Source of the DNA: Microvirga subterranea
GTDB lineage: Bacteria > Pseudomonadota > Alphaproteobacteria > Rhizobiales > Beijerinckiaceae
Assembly: GCF_003350535.1 (NCBI RefSeq)
Contig: NZ_QQBB01000004.1
Span: 169,384-233,383, forward strand
Direction: 5' to 3'
Length of the DNA: 64,000 bases
Shown here: positions 1 through 8,893 of the stretch, piece by piece
Position numbering within the stretch: the first letter of the stretch is position 1
How the letters are laid out: each line of letters begins with the position of its first letter
The notes under the pieces: model-generated
What the model saw: the letters and a program-made list of their open reading frames with translations, nothing else
Told to the model about the DNA's origin: nothing
The model's database searches: none
Program-made: the position numbers and the translations under genes

Positions 1-666
1 GCGCGCATGAAGGTGAAGTGCGAGATCGTGGCCCAGGACTGGGACGGCATCATTCCGGCCCTGAACGCCAAGAAGTACGACGCCATCATGGCCGGCATGA
101 ACATCACGGACAAGCGCCTGGAGGTGATTAACTTCTCGCTGCCTTACGCTGCCACCCCGCACGGCTGGGGCGTCATGAAGGACTCCCCCCTCGCCAAGCT
201 GCCGGGCGCCGGCACGGTGGTGAGCTTCGAGAAGGACCCCGAGGGCGCCAAGAAGGCGATCGAGGCCTGGAAGCCGCTGCTCAAGGGCAAGACCGTGGGT
301 GTGCAGACCTCCACCGTGAATTCGCAGTTCGTGGAAAAGTACCTCAAGGACGTGGTCGAGATCCGCGAGTACAAGACCACCGAGCAGCATGACCTCGACC
401 TGACCGCAGGCCGCGTCGACGCGATCTTCGCCGGCTACGGAGCCCTGAAGGCGACGCAGGAGAAGCCCGAGTTCAAGGACATGGTCATCGCCGGCACCGG
501 CATGCGCGGCGACGTGCTGGGACGCGGCGTCGCGGTGGGCATGCGCAAGGACGACGCCGAGCTGAAGAAGGCCTTCGACGAGGCCATCCAGGCGGCGACG
601 AAGGACGGCACGATCAAGAAGCTGTCCGAGAAGTGGTTCAAGATCGACGTCACGCCGCAGGCCTGA
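1..666 (+). CDS. Polar amino acid ABC transporter substrate-binding protein (5' truncated)
   Basis: This is the periplasmic binding protein of a lysine/arginine/ornithine/histidine-type ABC importer. The frame is open to the window edge, so the signal peptide and the first part of lobe 1 are missing; 221 residues remain. The visible part has the family pattern: an early QDWDGIIPAL segment, NITDKRLEVINFS (SBP_bac_3, PF00497), a hinge, and a C-terminal SEKWFKIDV. The three transporter genes that follow on the same strand support the call. A stem-loop at 689-716 separates it from the permease genes. The substrate cannot be read from sequence; a cationic or other polar amino acid is the family expectation. 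Confidence 0.93.
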   Translation, partial: ARMKVKCEIVAQDWDGIIPALNAKKYDAIMAGMNITDKRLEVINFSLPYAATPHGWGVMKDSPLAKLPGAGTVVSFEKDPEGAKKAIEAWKPLLKGKTVGVQTSTVNSQFVEKYLKDVVEIREYKTTEQHDLDLTAGRVDAIFAGYGALKATQEKPEFKDMVIAGTGMRGDVLGRGVAVGMRKDDAELKKAFDEAIQAATKDGTIKKLSEKWFKIDVTPQA

Positions 667-688
667 CGAAAGCGCATGTCGGTCCTCA

Positions 689-716
689 TCCCGGGCCCGT
701 TCGAGCGGGCCTGGGA
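689..716 (+). other. Intercistronic stem-loop between binding protein and permease genes
   Basis: An 11-bp stem (TCCC, a G-T wobble, then GGCCCG) pairs with CGGGCC, T, GGGA across a six-base loop. There is no T-run after it, so it is not a strong intrinsic terminator. In binding-protein transport operons such structures stabilise the upstream mRNA or attenuate transcription, giving excess binding protein. That role is inferred here. Confidence 0.5.
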
Positions 717-805
717 CTGCGATCCGATACGCGACAGCCCGAATGTAAGGTGCGATCTCGCCCCGGCCTGCCGCTGGAGGGAGACATTTTCAGGAAAGTG
801 ACAGC

Positions 806-1528
806 GTGCAGCAGCTGAGCTATTTCGAGCTCGTCGGCTTCGGACCCAACGGATGGGGTTGGGCGCTCCTGACCGCCGCCGGGATGACCATCGCGGTCGC
901 CACCTGCGGCTTCCTCGTCGGCTCCGTCGTCGGAACCTTCGTGGCCTGGGCAAAGGTCGGCGGCAACATGATCGTCCGCAGCATCGCCGACGGCTACACC
1001 ACCGTCCTTCGCGGCATTCCGGACCTCCTCGTCATCTACCTCTTCTATTTCGGCGGCAGCGCGGCCCTCGGCGCGATCGGTAGCCTGTTCGGGGCGGAAG
1101 GCTTCATCGGCGTGCCAGCTTTCGTGACGGGCGCCCTTGCGATCGGCATCATCTCGGGCGCCTACCAGGCTGAGGTTTTCCGCGGCGCGTATCAGGTCGT
1201 CAACCGCGGAGAGATCGAAGCGGCCCGGTCGGTCGGCATGCACCGCTGGCTCATGTTCCGCCGCATCATCGCCCCGCAGGTTCTGCGCTACGCCATTCCG
1301 GGCTTAGGCAACACCTGGCAGCTGGTCCTGAAGGAATCGGCGCTCATCTCCGTCACCGGCCTCGTCGAGCTGCTGCGCCAATCGCACATTGCGGCAGGGT
1401 CCACCCGCCGCCCGTTCGACTTCTATCTCACGGCGGCGGTTCTCTATCTCCTGATCACCTGGGTTTCGACCTACCTGTTCCAGCGTGCCGAAACGCATTC
1501 CATGCGCGGCATCCGGAGGGCGTCCTGA
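806..1528 (+). CDS. Polar amino acid ABC transporter permease (HisQ type)
   Basis: This is an inner-membrane permease subunit of 240 residues, the usual length for the His/Glu/Gln/Arg family. It has several hydrophobic segments and the cytoplasmic EAA loop, seen as EIEAARSVGMHRWLMFRRI, which docks on the ATPase. The start is GTG at 806, with AGGAAAG seven bases upstream. The stop overlaps the next start by one base (TGATG), so it is translationally coupled to the second permease. It pairs with that gene to form the heterodimeric channel. Confidence 0.93.
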   Translation: MQQLSYFELVGFGPNGWGWALLTAAGMTIAVATCGFLVGSVVGTFVAWAKVGGNMIVRSIADGYTTVLRGIPDLLVIYLFYFGGSAALGAIGSLFGAEGFIGVPAFVTGALAIGIISGAYQAEVFRGAYQVVNRGEIEAARSVGMHRWLMFRRIIAPQVLRYAIPGLGNTWQLVLKESALISVTGLVELLRQSHIAAGSTRRPFDFYLTAAVLYLLITWVSTYLFQRAETHSMRGIRRAS

Positions 1529-2253
1529 TGGACTTCACCTTCATGAAGGACACCTTCTTCAGCCTCATGAGCGGCGTGCCGCTCACGCTGAACCTGGCGT
1601 TCACGTCCGTCGCCTTCGGCGCCGTGTTCGCGATGATCCTCGCGCTCATGCGCATGTCGGGCGTGCGCGTCCTCGACGCGATCGCGCAGGCCTATGTCTT
1701 CGTGTTCCGCGGCACGCCGCTGCTCGTGCAGATCTTCCTGATCTACTACGGTCTCGGGCAGTTCCGCCCGACCCTTCAGGAACTGGGGCTCTGGAGCTTC
1801 TTCCGTGAACCCTACTGGTGCGCCGTCCTCGCCCTCACGCTGAACACTGCGGCCTATGCCAGCGAAATCATCCGCGGCGGCCTGCAGTCGGTGCCTCACC
1901 AGCAGGTCGAGGCCGCGCGGGCCTGCGGCATGTCCGGCTTCCTGCTCTTTAGGCGCATCATCTTCCCGATCGCCGTGCGCCAGGCCCTGCCGGCCTACGG
2001 CAGCGAGATCATCCTGATGGTGAAGGCGACGTCGCTCGCCTCCATCATCACCATGATGGAGGTCACCGGCATCGCCGCGAAGCTGATCTCCCAGACCTTC
2101 CGGGCCGTCGAGGTCTTCATCGTGGCCGGCCTGATCTACCTGATCATCAACTTCATCATCACCCGCATCATCATGGCGATCGAATGGTGGCTGTCGCCCC
2201 ATCTGCGCCGCCCCCCGGCCGTCGAGCCGCGCCTGGAGGCCGCCCATGTCTAA
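1528..2253 (+). CDS. Polar amino acid ABC transporter permease (HisM type)
   Basis: This is the second permease of the heterodimer, 241 residues. The EAA loop reads [19 protein letters not shown], followed by conserved [10 protein letters not shown] and a C-terminal membrane helix. It overlaps the upstream permease by one base and the ATPase gene by eight bases, which shows tight coupling. The permease, permease, ATPase order is the classical one for HisQMP/ArtQM-like systems. Confidence 0.93.
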   Translation: MDFTFMKDTFFSLMSGVPLTLNLAFTSVAFGAVFAMILALMRMSGVRVLDAIAQAYVFVFRGTPLLVQIFLIYYGLGQFRPTLQELGLWSFFREPYWCAVLALTLNTAAYASEIIRGGLQSVPHQQVEAARACGMSGFLLFRRIIFPIAVRQALPAYGSEIILMVKATSLASIITMMEVTGIAAKLISQTFRAVEVFIVAGLIYLIINFIITRIIMAIEWWLSPHLRRPPAVEPRLEAAHV

Positions 2254-3037
2254 CGGAGTCACACCCTTGCCGACCGAAAACGCCGCCGTCTCGATCCACA
2301 ATCTTCGCAAGAGCTTCGGGTCGCTGGAGGTTCTCAAGGGCGTGTCGCTGAGCGCGAAGGAAGGCGACGTGATCTCGATCCTCGGCGCGTCCGGATCAGG
2401 CAAGTCGACGATGCTCCGCTGCATCAACATGCTGGAGGTGCCGGATTCCGGCGACGTCCAGATCGGCGGAGAGACCATCAAGCTGAAGAAGGGGCGGCGC
2501 GGCATGGAACCCGTCGACCAGGGGCAGGTCGACCGCATCCGCTCGCGCGTCGCCATGGTGTTCCAGAGCTTCAACCTCTGGTCCCACATGACGGTCCTGG
2601 AAAACGTGATCGAGGCGCCCGTCCACGTGCAGAAGCGACCCAAAGCCGAATGCATCGCGGAGGCCGAGGAGCTGCTGGCGAAGGTCGGCATCGTCGACAA
2701 GCGCAACCAGTATCCGTCCCATCTCTCGGGCGGTCAGCAGCAGCGCGCGGCGATCGCGCGGGCGCTCGCCATGCACCCCAAGGTGATGCTGTTCGACGAG
2801 CCGACCTCCGCGCTCGATCCGGAACTGGTCGGCGAGGTGCTGCGCGTCATGCGCTCGCTCGCCGAGGAAGGCCGCACCATGCTGGTGGTGACCCACGAGA
2901 TGGGCTTCGCCCGCGACGTGTCGAACCGCGTGGTTTTCCTTCACAAGGGCGTGGTGGAAGAGGAAGGCCGCCCCAACGAGGTGTTCGGCGCCCCGAAATC
3001 GGAGCGCTTCAAGCAGTTCATCTCAAGCCATCGATAA
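2246..3037 (+). CDS. Polar amino acid ABC transporter ATP-binding protein (HisP type)
   Basis: This is the cytoplasmic ATPase that powers the importer encoded upstream. Of 263 residues, Walker [10 protein letters not shown] lies at about 47-55, the LSGGQ signature at 160-164 and Walker B with DEPTSALDP at about 180-192. A switch histidine follows in [12 protein letters not shown], typical of the polar amino acid family. A short N-terminal extension precedes the first strand. It ends the operon; the next genes lie on the opposite strand. Confidence 0.95.
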   Translation: MSNGVTPLPTENAAVSIHNLRKSFGSLEVLKGVSLSAKEGDVISILGASGSGKSTMLRCINMLEVPDSGDVQIGGETIKLKKGRRGMEPVDQGQVDRIRSRVAMVFQSFNLWSHMTVLENVIEAPVHVQKRPKAECIAEAEELLAKVGIVDKRNQYPSHLSGGQQQRAAIARALAMHPKVMLFDEPTSALDPELVGEVLRVMRSLAEEGRTMLVVTHEMGFARDVSNRVVFLHKGVVEEEGRPNEVFGAPKSERFKQFISSHR

Positions 3038-3042
3038 GGCGC

Positions 3043-3423
3043 TCAGCGCCTCTCGAGCCGTCGCATCGGTTCTCCGGGACGGGGCGGGAAGCCGCCCTGC
3101 CCGCCATTGCGGCGGTGGGCCTCCCAATCGATCGGGCGGATTTCGGGCCGCGACCGGCCAAGGAAAAAGCCGATGATCGTCGGTACCGCCAGGATCAAGA
3201 GGGAGATGGCGGCCCAGACGACGATGATGGCGGCGAGGCCCAGGCTTCGCAGAACCGAGAGGGCCCACGACAGCCATTCGACCGTTTCCGGGTGATTTGT
3301 CACGGCATCCGCATGACGGACGGCGACGTCGCCGAACAGGTCGAAGAGACCATAGGCGCCCCAGGCGAAGAGCGACCAGACGGCGACGGCAACCCACGCC
3401 AGGATCCAGAGGAGCCGCCTCAT
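3043..3423 (-). CDS. Small two-helix membrane protein, partner of DUF4112 gene
   Basis: This 126-residue protein is not assigned to a named family. It has two clear membrane segments (about residues 4-30 and 61-89), separated by a short polar loop, and a basic, proline-rich C-terminal tail. The start is ATG at 3423, which overlaps the stop of the upstream DUF4112 gene by 4 bp (ATGA), so the two are co-translated. A longer frame upstream is only a shadow of the DUF4112 gene. An envelope function with DUF4112 is inferred from the coupling; no catalytic motif is visible. Confidence 0.7.
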   Translation of the reverse strand: MRRLLWILAWVAVAVWSLFAWGAYGLFDLFGDVAVRHADAVTNHPETVEWLSWALSVLRSLGLAAIIVVWAAISLLILAVPTIIGFFLGRSRPEIRPIDWEAHRRNGGQGGFPPRPGEPMRRLERR

Positions 3424-3863
3424 CGGCCGCGCTTCTCCACCCGCACGGCCGTGCCGTCGATTTCCCGGGGCCCGTGCTTCGGCATGCCGAGATGCTCGTG
3501 AATGATGCGCAGGTTGCGCTGGTTCGCCTTGAAGAACACGTCGAACACGTCGCCGGCGAACGGGATCGCGCCGATGGCGGTGTCCACCGCCACGTTGCCG
3601 ACCATCCGGGCGATCTTCCAGCGCGGCAGCCCGAGCTGGCGCGCCTCCCAGATGATGTAGCTCGCCAAAGCCGCCGAGACGGCATCGCCGACGCCCGGGA
3701 CGAGGCCGAGAACGGCGTCGAGTCCGACGCGCCTGTTCAGCCCCGGAATCAGAAACGCGCTGTCCAGGAGCTTTGCGAGCATGGTGACGCGGGCGATCGC
3801 GTCCTCCCGGCGGGGACCGGCAGCCTTGATGGCATCGAAAGCAGCACCGTAAGCAGCGTTCAT
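3420..3863 (-). CDS. DUF4112 domain-containing protein
   Basis: A 147-residue protein with the DUF4112 pattern: two copies of a PGxGD-like element, GLVPGVGDAVSAAL and AIPFAGDVFDVFFKAN, each in a hydrophobic stretch. The family is widespread and uncharacterised, and is thought to be membrane-associated. The start at 3863 has GGGAGGAG about six bases upstream. It is the first gene of a two-gene unit with the downstream membrane protein. Confidence 0.85.
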   Translation of the reverse strand: MNAAYGAAFDAIKAAGPRREDAIARVTMLAKLLDSAFLIPGLNRRVGLDAVLGLVPGVGDAVSAALASYIIWEARQLGLPRWKIARMVGNVAVDTAIGAIPFAGDVFDVFFKANQRNLRIIHEHLGMPKHGPREIDGTAVRVEKRGR

Positions 3864-4199
3864 CGTTCTCCTCCCGGCCGCAGGCGCGGCCCAACGGAGA
3901 AGATGTGTGCATGGGCGATCCCAAGCGCAAGAGTATTAGAAATTACATAACGTAACATGGGTTATTTTCTTGAGATCGTTCATTTCGCGCCTGTTACGAT
4001 GCAGAACAAATGGGTCATTTCGGGTCGCCTCAAGCGAAATACTCCAACATCCCAGTTGCCGAAGAGCAAACTGAGCTTTAGTTCTCCGGTCTAGCTTGAG
4101 AGGGAAACTGCCATCGACCGGCCAAGAACAGGCGAATGCCGTGTCGAGCGACCGCACCAGCGGCGTTCGATTATGGGGGCTCATGACGGGGAGGACCCG
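3864..4199. other. Intergenic region between divergent DUF4112 and YcbK-like genes
   Basis: About 336 bases between divergent starts, somewhat richer in A and T near 3930-3990. It should contain both promoters. A minus-strand frame of 82 codons at 3936-4184 has no recognisable family and no convincing ribosome site, so it is not called. No terminator or repeat was seen. Confidence 0.4.
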
Positions 4200-4748
4200 A
4201 TGAGCACCAATTCACGATTCCAGCGAGCCATGTCGTTCATGCTCGCGACCAGCACCCTGACGATCGGCCTACCCACTGCGAGAGCGACAGCCGAGAGCAG
4301 CTGGGTTCCTCCGGCCCAATACGTGAACCTGCCCTTGCAGGAACAGATCTCCGATCCTGCCGCGACCGGAAGCCTTCCGGAGGCCGCCAAGCCGGTATCG
4401 CGCGGACCGTCCGGATTCTACGCTCATGTCGAGCAGGGCATCATCCTGCTTCGGGACAGCGCACCGACGAAATGCCTTCCGGGTGACCTGCGCGACGTGG
4501 TTGCCGACGTCGCGGCCCGGTTCGGAGCCATCAGCGTGGAATCGACTCACCGAAACCGCAGCCGCAACTGGCGTGCCGGCGGCGCCCGCCACTCCCTTCA
4601 CCTCTCCTGCCGGGCAATCGATTTCAGAGTTCAGGCCAGAGCCCGCGGCGTAATGGCTTATTTGCGCTCGCGTCCCGAGGTCGGCGGCCTTAAGGTCTAC
4701 CGAAACGGCATCATCCATATCGATGATGGAGAGCGCCGGAGCTGGTAG
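4200..4748 (+). CDS. YcbK/DUF882-like (M15-type) peptidase-fold protein, exported
   Basis: This is a 182-residue protein with an N-terminal signal-like segment (about residues 5-30). The C-terminal domain resembles the YcbK/DUF882 group of M15 zinc peptidases. Likely zinc ligands are in HSLHLSCRAIDF (His and Asp) and the C-terminal HIDDG. Members act on peptidoglycan cross-links in the periplasm, but this activity is inferred. ATG 4200 is preferred over the in-frame ATG at 4173 because GGGGAGG lies five bases before it. Adenine deaminase starts 15 bases after its stop. Confidence 0.82.
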   Translation: MSTNSRFQRAMSFMLATSTLTIGLPTARATAESSWVPPAQYVNLPLQEQISDPAATGSLPEAAKPVSRGPSGFYAHVEQGIILLRDSAPTKCLPGDLRDVVADVAARFGAISVESTHRNRSRNWRAGGARHSLHLSCRAIDFRVQARARGVMAYLRSRPEVGGLKVYRNGIIHIDDGERRSW

Positions 4749-4763
4749 GGATCCCGGAGCCGC

Positions 4764-6473
4764 ATGACGAGACAGCCTGACGCCCAGACGCTTGCAACCC
4801 GCATCGCCCAAGGCCGTGGAGCCGCCCAGGCCGATCTCGTCATCTCGGACGTCCGATTGTTCGACCTGGTGACGGGTGCGCTGACGCAGACCGACATCGC
4901 CATCAGCCGCAATACCATCGTCGGCACCTATGGCCGTTATCGAGGCGCCCGCACCATCGACGGCCACGGGCGTATCGCCGTTCCGGGCTTCATCGACACG
5001 CATCTCCATGTGGAATCGTCCCTGGTCACGCCGCTCGAGTTCGACCGCTGCGTGCTGCCACATGGCGTGACGACGGCGATCTGCGATCCGCACGAGATGG
5101 CGAACGTCATCGGCACGGCTGCCTTCGACTACTTCCTGGCCTGTGCGGAGCACACGATCATGGACCTGCGCGTGCAGCTCTCAAGCTGCGTGCCGGCAAC
5201 CCATCTCGAGACGTCCGGCGCCCGCATCGAGGCGGCGGACCTCATGCCCTATCGGGATCATCCGAAGGTCATCGGCCTTGCGGAATTCATGAACTTCCCG
5301 GGAGTGCTCGCCGCCGACCCCTCATGCCTCGCGAAGATCGAGGCCTTTGCGGCGCGTCATGTGGACGGACACGCGCCCCTGGTGCGCGGGCTCGATCTCA
5401 ACGGCTACCTGGCCGCCGGCATCCGGACCGACCATGAGACGACGACAGCCGATGAAGCCCTGGAGAAGATCCGGAAGGGCATGACGGTGCTTATCCGTGA
5501 GGGTTCGGTGTCGAAGGACCTCCACGCCCTGGCGCCGCTTCTGTCGATCCAGACCTCGCCCTTCCTGGCGCTGTGCACCGACGACCGCAATCCGCTCGAT
5601 ATCGCCGAGGAGGGTCATCTCGACTTCATGATCCGCACGTTGATCGGTCTCGGCTGCGAACCGTTAGCGGCCTATCGGGCAGCATCGCTTACCGCCGCGC
5701 AGGCCTTCGGCTTGAGGGACCGAGGCATGATCGCGCCGGGCAAGCGCGCCGACATCGTACTGCTCGACGATCTCGAATCCTGCACCGTCTCCGACGTGAT
5801 CTCGGGCGGCCGGCTGGTTGACGAAGCGCTCTTCCAGACGCGCGGCTCCGTCGTACCTGTCGGCCTGAACAGCGTGAAGACGCAGACCATTTCTGCCGAC
5901 CAGTTCCGCATCGCGGCGTCATCCGCCGAGGCGAAGGTGATCGGCGTGATTCCTGGAAAGATCATCACGGAGCGCCTGAACCTCGCTTTGCCCGCTTGTG
6001 ACGGCCTGCAGCAGATCGACCTTGCGCAGGATGTGGTGAAGGTCGCGGTCGTCGCCCGGCACGGGATTAACCACAATATGGGCCTCGGCTTCGTGAAGGG
6101 CTTCGGCCTGAAGCACGGCGCCATTGCATCCTCGGTCGGCCATGACAGCCACAACATCTGCGTCGTCGGCGCCGATGATGCGGACATGGCCGCGGCCGTG
6201 AACAGGCTGCGCGAGATCCAGGGCGGGTTCGTGGTGGTTTCCGACGGAGCGGTCCGCGCCGAGCTGGCGCTGCCGATCGCGGGTCTCATGAGCGACAGGA
6301 CCTACGAGCAGGTGCGCGATGCGCTCTATCCTCTCCGCTCCGCCGCCAAGGCTCTCGGCGTGACCCTGCCCGAGCCCTTCCTCCAAGTGGCATTCCTGCC
6401 GCTCCCTGTCATTCCGCATCTCAAGATCACCGATTTCGGACTTGTGGACGTGGACAGGATGGAGCTGGCGTGA
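4764..6473 (+). CDS. ade: Adenine deaminase
   Basis: Hydrolyses adenine to hypoxanthine and ammonia for purine salvage, in the cytoplasm. The 569 residues match the family length. The amidohydrolase metal site is seen as DTHLHVESS (about 75-83), followed by [10 protein letters not shown]. The adenine deaminase C-terminal domain is marked by [15 protein letters not shown] and SVGHDSHN. The stop overlaps a possible GTG start of the next gene, so the hydrolase downstream is likely co-transcribed. No other purine gene is nearby. Confidence 0.95.
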   Translation: MTRQPDAQTLATRIAQGRGAAQADLVISDVRLFDLVTGALTQTDIAISRNTIVGTYGRYRGARTIDGHGRIAVPGFIDTHLHVESSLVTPLEFDRCVLPHGVTTAICDPHEMANVIGTAAFDYFLACAEHTIMDLRVQLSSCVPATHLETSGARIEAADLMPYRDHPKVIGLAEFMNFPGVLAADPSCLAKIEAFAARHVDGHAPLVRGLDLNGYLAAGIRTDHETTTADEALEKIRKGMTVLIREGSVSKDLHALAPLLSIQTSPFLALCTDDRNPLDIAEEGHLDFMIRTLIGLGCEPLAAYRAASLTAAQAFGLRDRGMIAPGKRADIVLLDDLESCTVSDVISGGRLVDEALFQTRGSVVPVGLNSVKTQTISADQFRIAASSAEAKVIGVIPGKIITERLNLALPACDGLQQIDLAQDVVKVAVVARHGINHNMGLGFVKGFGLKHGAIASSVGHDSHNICVVGADDADMAAAVNRLREIQGGFVVVSDGAVRAELALPIAGLMSDRTYEQVRDALYPLRSAAKALGVTLPEPFLQVAFLPLPVIPHLKITDFGLVDVDRMELA

Positions 6474-6499
6474 CCGGCCCCTCCGCTGCAAGGACGAAC

Positions 6500-7381
6500 A
6501 TGTTCGAAGGTTTTACTCATCGTCGGATCACCACGTCGGAAGCGGTCATCAACCTGCGCCTGAAAGGCGACGGCCCGCCTGTTCTGCTTCTGCACGGCCA
6601 TCCGCAGACCCACGTCATGTGGCACAGGATCGCCCCGCAGCTCGCGAACACCTACACGGTGGTCTGTGCAGATCTGCGCGGCTATGGCGACAGCTCGAAG
6701 CCGCCGACGACGTCCGATCACGCACCGTACTCCAAGCGCGCCATGGCACGCGATCAGGTCGAGGCGATGCAGGCTCTCGGCTTCGAACGTTTCGCGGTCG
6801 TCGGCCATGATCGCGGCGGGCGATGCGCCTACCGGATGGCGCTTGACTATCCGGAGCGGATTGTCGCCCTGTCCGTTCTCGACATCATTCCGACGGCCGA
6901 ACATTTCCAGCGGACCGACATGGCCTTCGCCATGGGCTACTGGCACTGGTTCTTTCTGGCGCAGCCCTATGATCTGCCGGAGCGCCTCATTGCCGGCGAT
7001 CCGGATGCCTTCTATCTGCGACGCGGCCGCTCCATGTTCCATGAGGCGGCTCTTGCGGAGTACCGGCGCTGCTTCACCGACCCGGCGACGATCCACGCCA
7101 TGTGCGAGGACTACCGCGCCGGGGCCACGATAGACATTCGGCTCGACGAACTCGACCAGAAGTCGGGTCGGCGCATCGCCTGTCCCGTGCTGGCCCTGTG
7201 GGGCCTGAAGAACGGTCTCGAACGCTGGTACGACGTCTGCGCCGTGTGGCGTGAGTGGGCCGACGACGTTCAAGGTCATGGCATCGATTGCGGCCATTAC
7301 CTCGCCGAGGAGGCTCCGGAGGCAACCTTGGCTGCGCTTGAGCCTTTCTTGGCACGAGCGTACGGACGCACTGATTTCTAA
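6500..7381 (+). CDS. Alpha/beta hydrolase, fluoroacetate/haloacetate dehalogenase-like
   Basis: This 293-residue alpha/beta hydrolase matches the fluoroacetate dehalogenase group. It has HGHPQTHVMWHRIAP, the nucleophile elbow GHDRGGRCAYR (Asp nucleophile with the two arginines that bind the carboxylate), MCEDYRAGA, ALWG and a late histidine in CGHYLAEEAPE. Family members cleave C-halogen bonds of haloacetates through an aspartyl ester. Substrate is inferred; an epoxide hydrolase-like role is possible. ATG 6500, with AAGGA five bases upstream, is preferred; GTG 6470 overlapping ade is an alternative. Its stop overlaps the converging methyltransferase stop. Confidence 0.85.
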   Translation: MFEGFTHRRITTSEAVINLRLKGDGPPVLLLHGHPQTHVMWHRIAPQLANTYTVVCADLRGYGDSSKPPTTSDHAPYSKRAMARDQVEAMQALGFERFAVVGHDRGGRCAYRMALDYPERIVALSVLDIIPTAEHFQRTDMAFAMGYWHWFFLAQPYDLPERLIAGDPDAFYLRRGRSMFHEAALAEYRRCFTDPATIHAMCEDYRAGATIDIRLDELDQKSGRRIACPVLALWGLKNGLERWYDVCAVWREWADDVQGHGIDCGHYLAEEAPEATLAALEPFLARAYGRTDF

Positions 7382-8121
7382 ACGCGACCGATCCGAAAGG
7401 ACAGCGGGAACCTAATCGAACGGCGCTGCTCGGGATCGCCCCACGCCCTCAGCAGGTCTCGCCGGAAGTCCTCGATCGGCTGGCGTCCAAGCGCTTTCTC
7501 CGCCTCCCGCACAGCCGACCACGTGTCCGCGTAGCCGATCAGATCGGCGGCACGCCAGGACACCTCGATCGCGAGAGGAGGCGCTTGGAATTCCCGGAAC
7601 GGGAAGTCGAAATCGCGGTATCCGCTTTCGACATGCTTACGCTCAGGCGGCCAATAGGAACCGACCACGTCCTTGTAGAAATGCTGGATGAGGGGACCGA
7701 TCTCGGAATCCGCCTGCACGACGCCATAGGTGATCAGCGCCAGGACGCTGCCCGGCTTTCCGATCCGCTTCACCTCCCCATAGAAGGCCGGAAGGTCGAA
7801 CCAGTGTGCCGCTTGTGCGGCCGTCACGAGATCAACGGAAGCATCCGGAAGACCGCTGCGTTCCGCAGGCGCTACACGATATTCGACACCCGCATGCTGC
7901 TGGGCCGTCTCGATCTGCTGCGCACTTGCATCGGTCGCGATGACGCGCCCGAAGCGTTCCGCCAGCAGGACCGATAGCTGACCGGTGCCGCAGCCGACAT
8001 CGAGCGCCACGTCCGGGTGTGCGCAGAGGCTTGCGAGATAATCGGCGACGGCCGGCGGATAGGTCGGCCGATATGTCGCGTAGTCGGCGGAGCGTGTCGA
8101 GAAATGGTCCTTGAAGGACAC
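7378..8121 (-). CDS. Class I SAM-dependent methyltransferase
   Basis: This 247-residue protein has a Rossmann-type methyltransferase core. Motif I is LDVGCGTGQLS (about residues 40-50), and a conserved AAQAAHWFD follows motif IV, as in the small-molecule methyltransferases near trans-aconitate and ubiquinone methylases. The substrate is unknown. It starts four bases after the PxpA stop and probably ends a pncB-pxpA-methyltransferase operon. It converges on the hydrolase gene with overlapping stop codons. Confidence 0.85.
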   Translation of the reverse strand: MSFKDHFSTRSADYATYRPTYPPAVADYLASLCAHPDVALDVGCGTGQLSVLLAERFGRVIATDASAQQIETAQQHAGVEYRVAPAERSGLPDASVDLVTAAQAAHWFDLPAFYGEVKRIGKPGSVLALITYGVVQADSEIGPLIQHFYKDVVGSYWPPERKHVESGYRDFDFPFREFQAPPLAIEVSWRAADLIGYADTWSAVREAEKALGRQPIEDFRRDLLRAWGDPEQRRSIRFPLSFRIGRV

Positions 8122-8124
8122 CGC

Positions 8125-8889
8125 TCACGCCCCTGCGAATGGCGCGATGGTGAAGCCGTTCGCCTCGAGCTTCGTCCGCACGGTGCGCGCCATCGCGACG
8201 GCACTCGGCTCGTCGCCGTGCACGCAGATCGTATCGATCTCGATGGGAATGCGCTTGCCCGAGGTGGTGACCACCGCCCTGCCCTGCAGGGTGCGCAGCA
8301 CCCGCTCGGCCGCTTGTTCCGCATCGTGGAGGACAGAGCCGGGCTTCTTGCGGCTGGTCAGGGTTCCGTTGTCATCGTAGGTACGGTCCGCGAAGAATTC
8401 CCGCGCGACCTTCACGCCGATCTTCTCCGAAGCCGCCTCCATGAGAAGACCGGGCATGCACACGTTGACGAGGGAAGCGTCAACGCCCTTGACGGCGCGA
8501 GCGATTGCGAGCGCCAGATCCTCGTCCTCATTGGCCATGTTGTTGAGGGAGCCGTGGATCTTCACATAGGTCATCTTATGGCCCGCGAGCGCAGCGACTG
8601 CCTGCATCGCGCCGATCTGGTATGCGACCATGCGCTCGATCTCGGCGGGGCTGTCGCCACGGATCACGCGGCGCCCGAAGCCATGCAGGTCGTTGAAACC
8701 CGGATGCGCTCCGACGGCGACACCTTTGCGCTTCGCCATCTCAGCCGTGCGGAACATGATGGACGGGTCGCCTGCGTGAAACCCGCAGGCGACGTTGGCC
8801 GACGACACGATGTCGAGCATCGCCTCGTCGTCTCCCATCGGCCAGGGCCCGAAGCCTTCGCCCATGTCGCAGTTCAGATCGATCTTCAT
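8125..8889 (-). CDS. pxpA: LamB/YcsF family protein, 5-oxoprolinase subunit A-like
   Basis: This 254-residue protein starts [14 protein letters not shown], the diagnostic start of the LamB/YcsF family, followed by [20 protein letters not shown] and VKIHGSLNN. PxpA works with PxpB and PxpC to hydrolyse 5-oxoproline to glutamate using ATP. PxpB and PxpC are not next to it here, so they may be elsewhere or the activity may differ. ATG 8889 is chosen because the family begins exactly there; a longer frame runs into pncB. It sits five bases after pncB. Confidence 0.92.
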   Translation of the reverse strand: MKIDLNCDMGEGFGPWPMGDDEAMLDIVSSANVACGFHAGDPSIMFRTAEMAKRKGVAVGAHPGFNDLHGFGRRVIRGDSPAEIERMVAYQIGAMQAVAALAGHKMTYVKIHGSLNNMANEDEDLALAIARAVKGVDASLVNVCMPGLLMEAASEKIGVKVAREFFADRTYDDNGTLTSRKKPGSVLHDAEQAAERVLRTLQGRAVVTTSGKRIPIEIDTICVHGDEPSAVAMARTVRTKLEANGFTIAPFAGA

Positions 8890-8893
8890 GTCA

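Noticed and set aside
1471-2706. 411-codon minus-strand frame under the permease genes
   Set aside because: Antisense shadow of well-supported transporter genes; composition is the usual GC-rich antisense artefact with no domain.
3936-4184. 82-codon minus-strand frame in the DUF4112/YcbK gap
   Set aside because: No recognisable family or good ribosome site, and it would fill the region needed for two divergent promoters.
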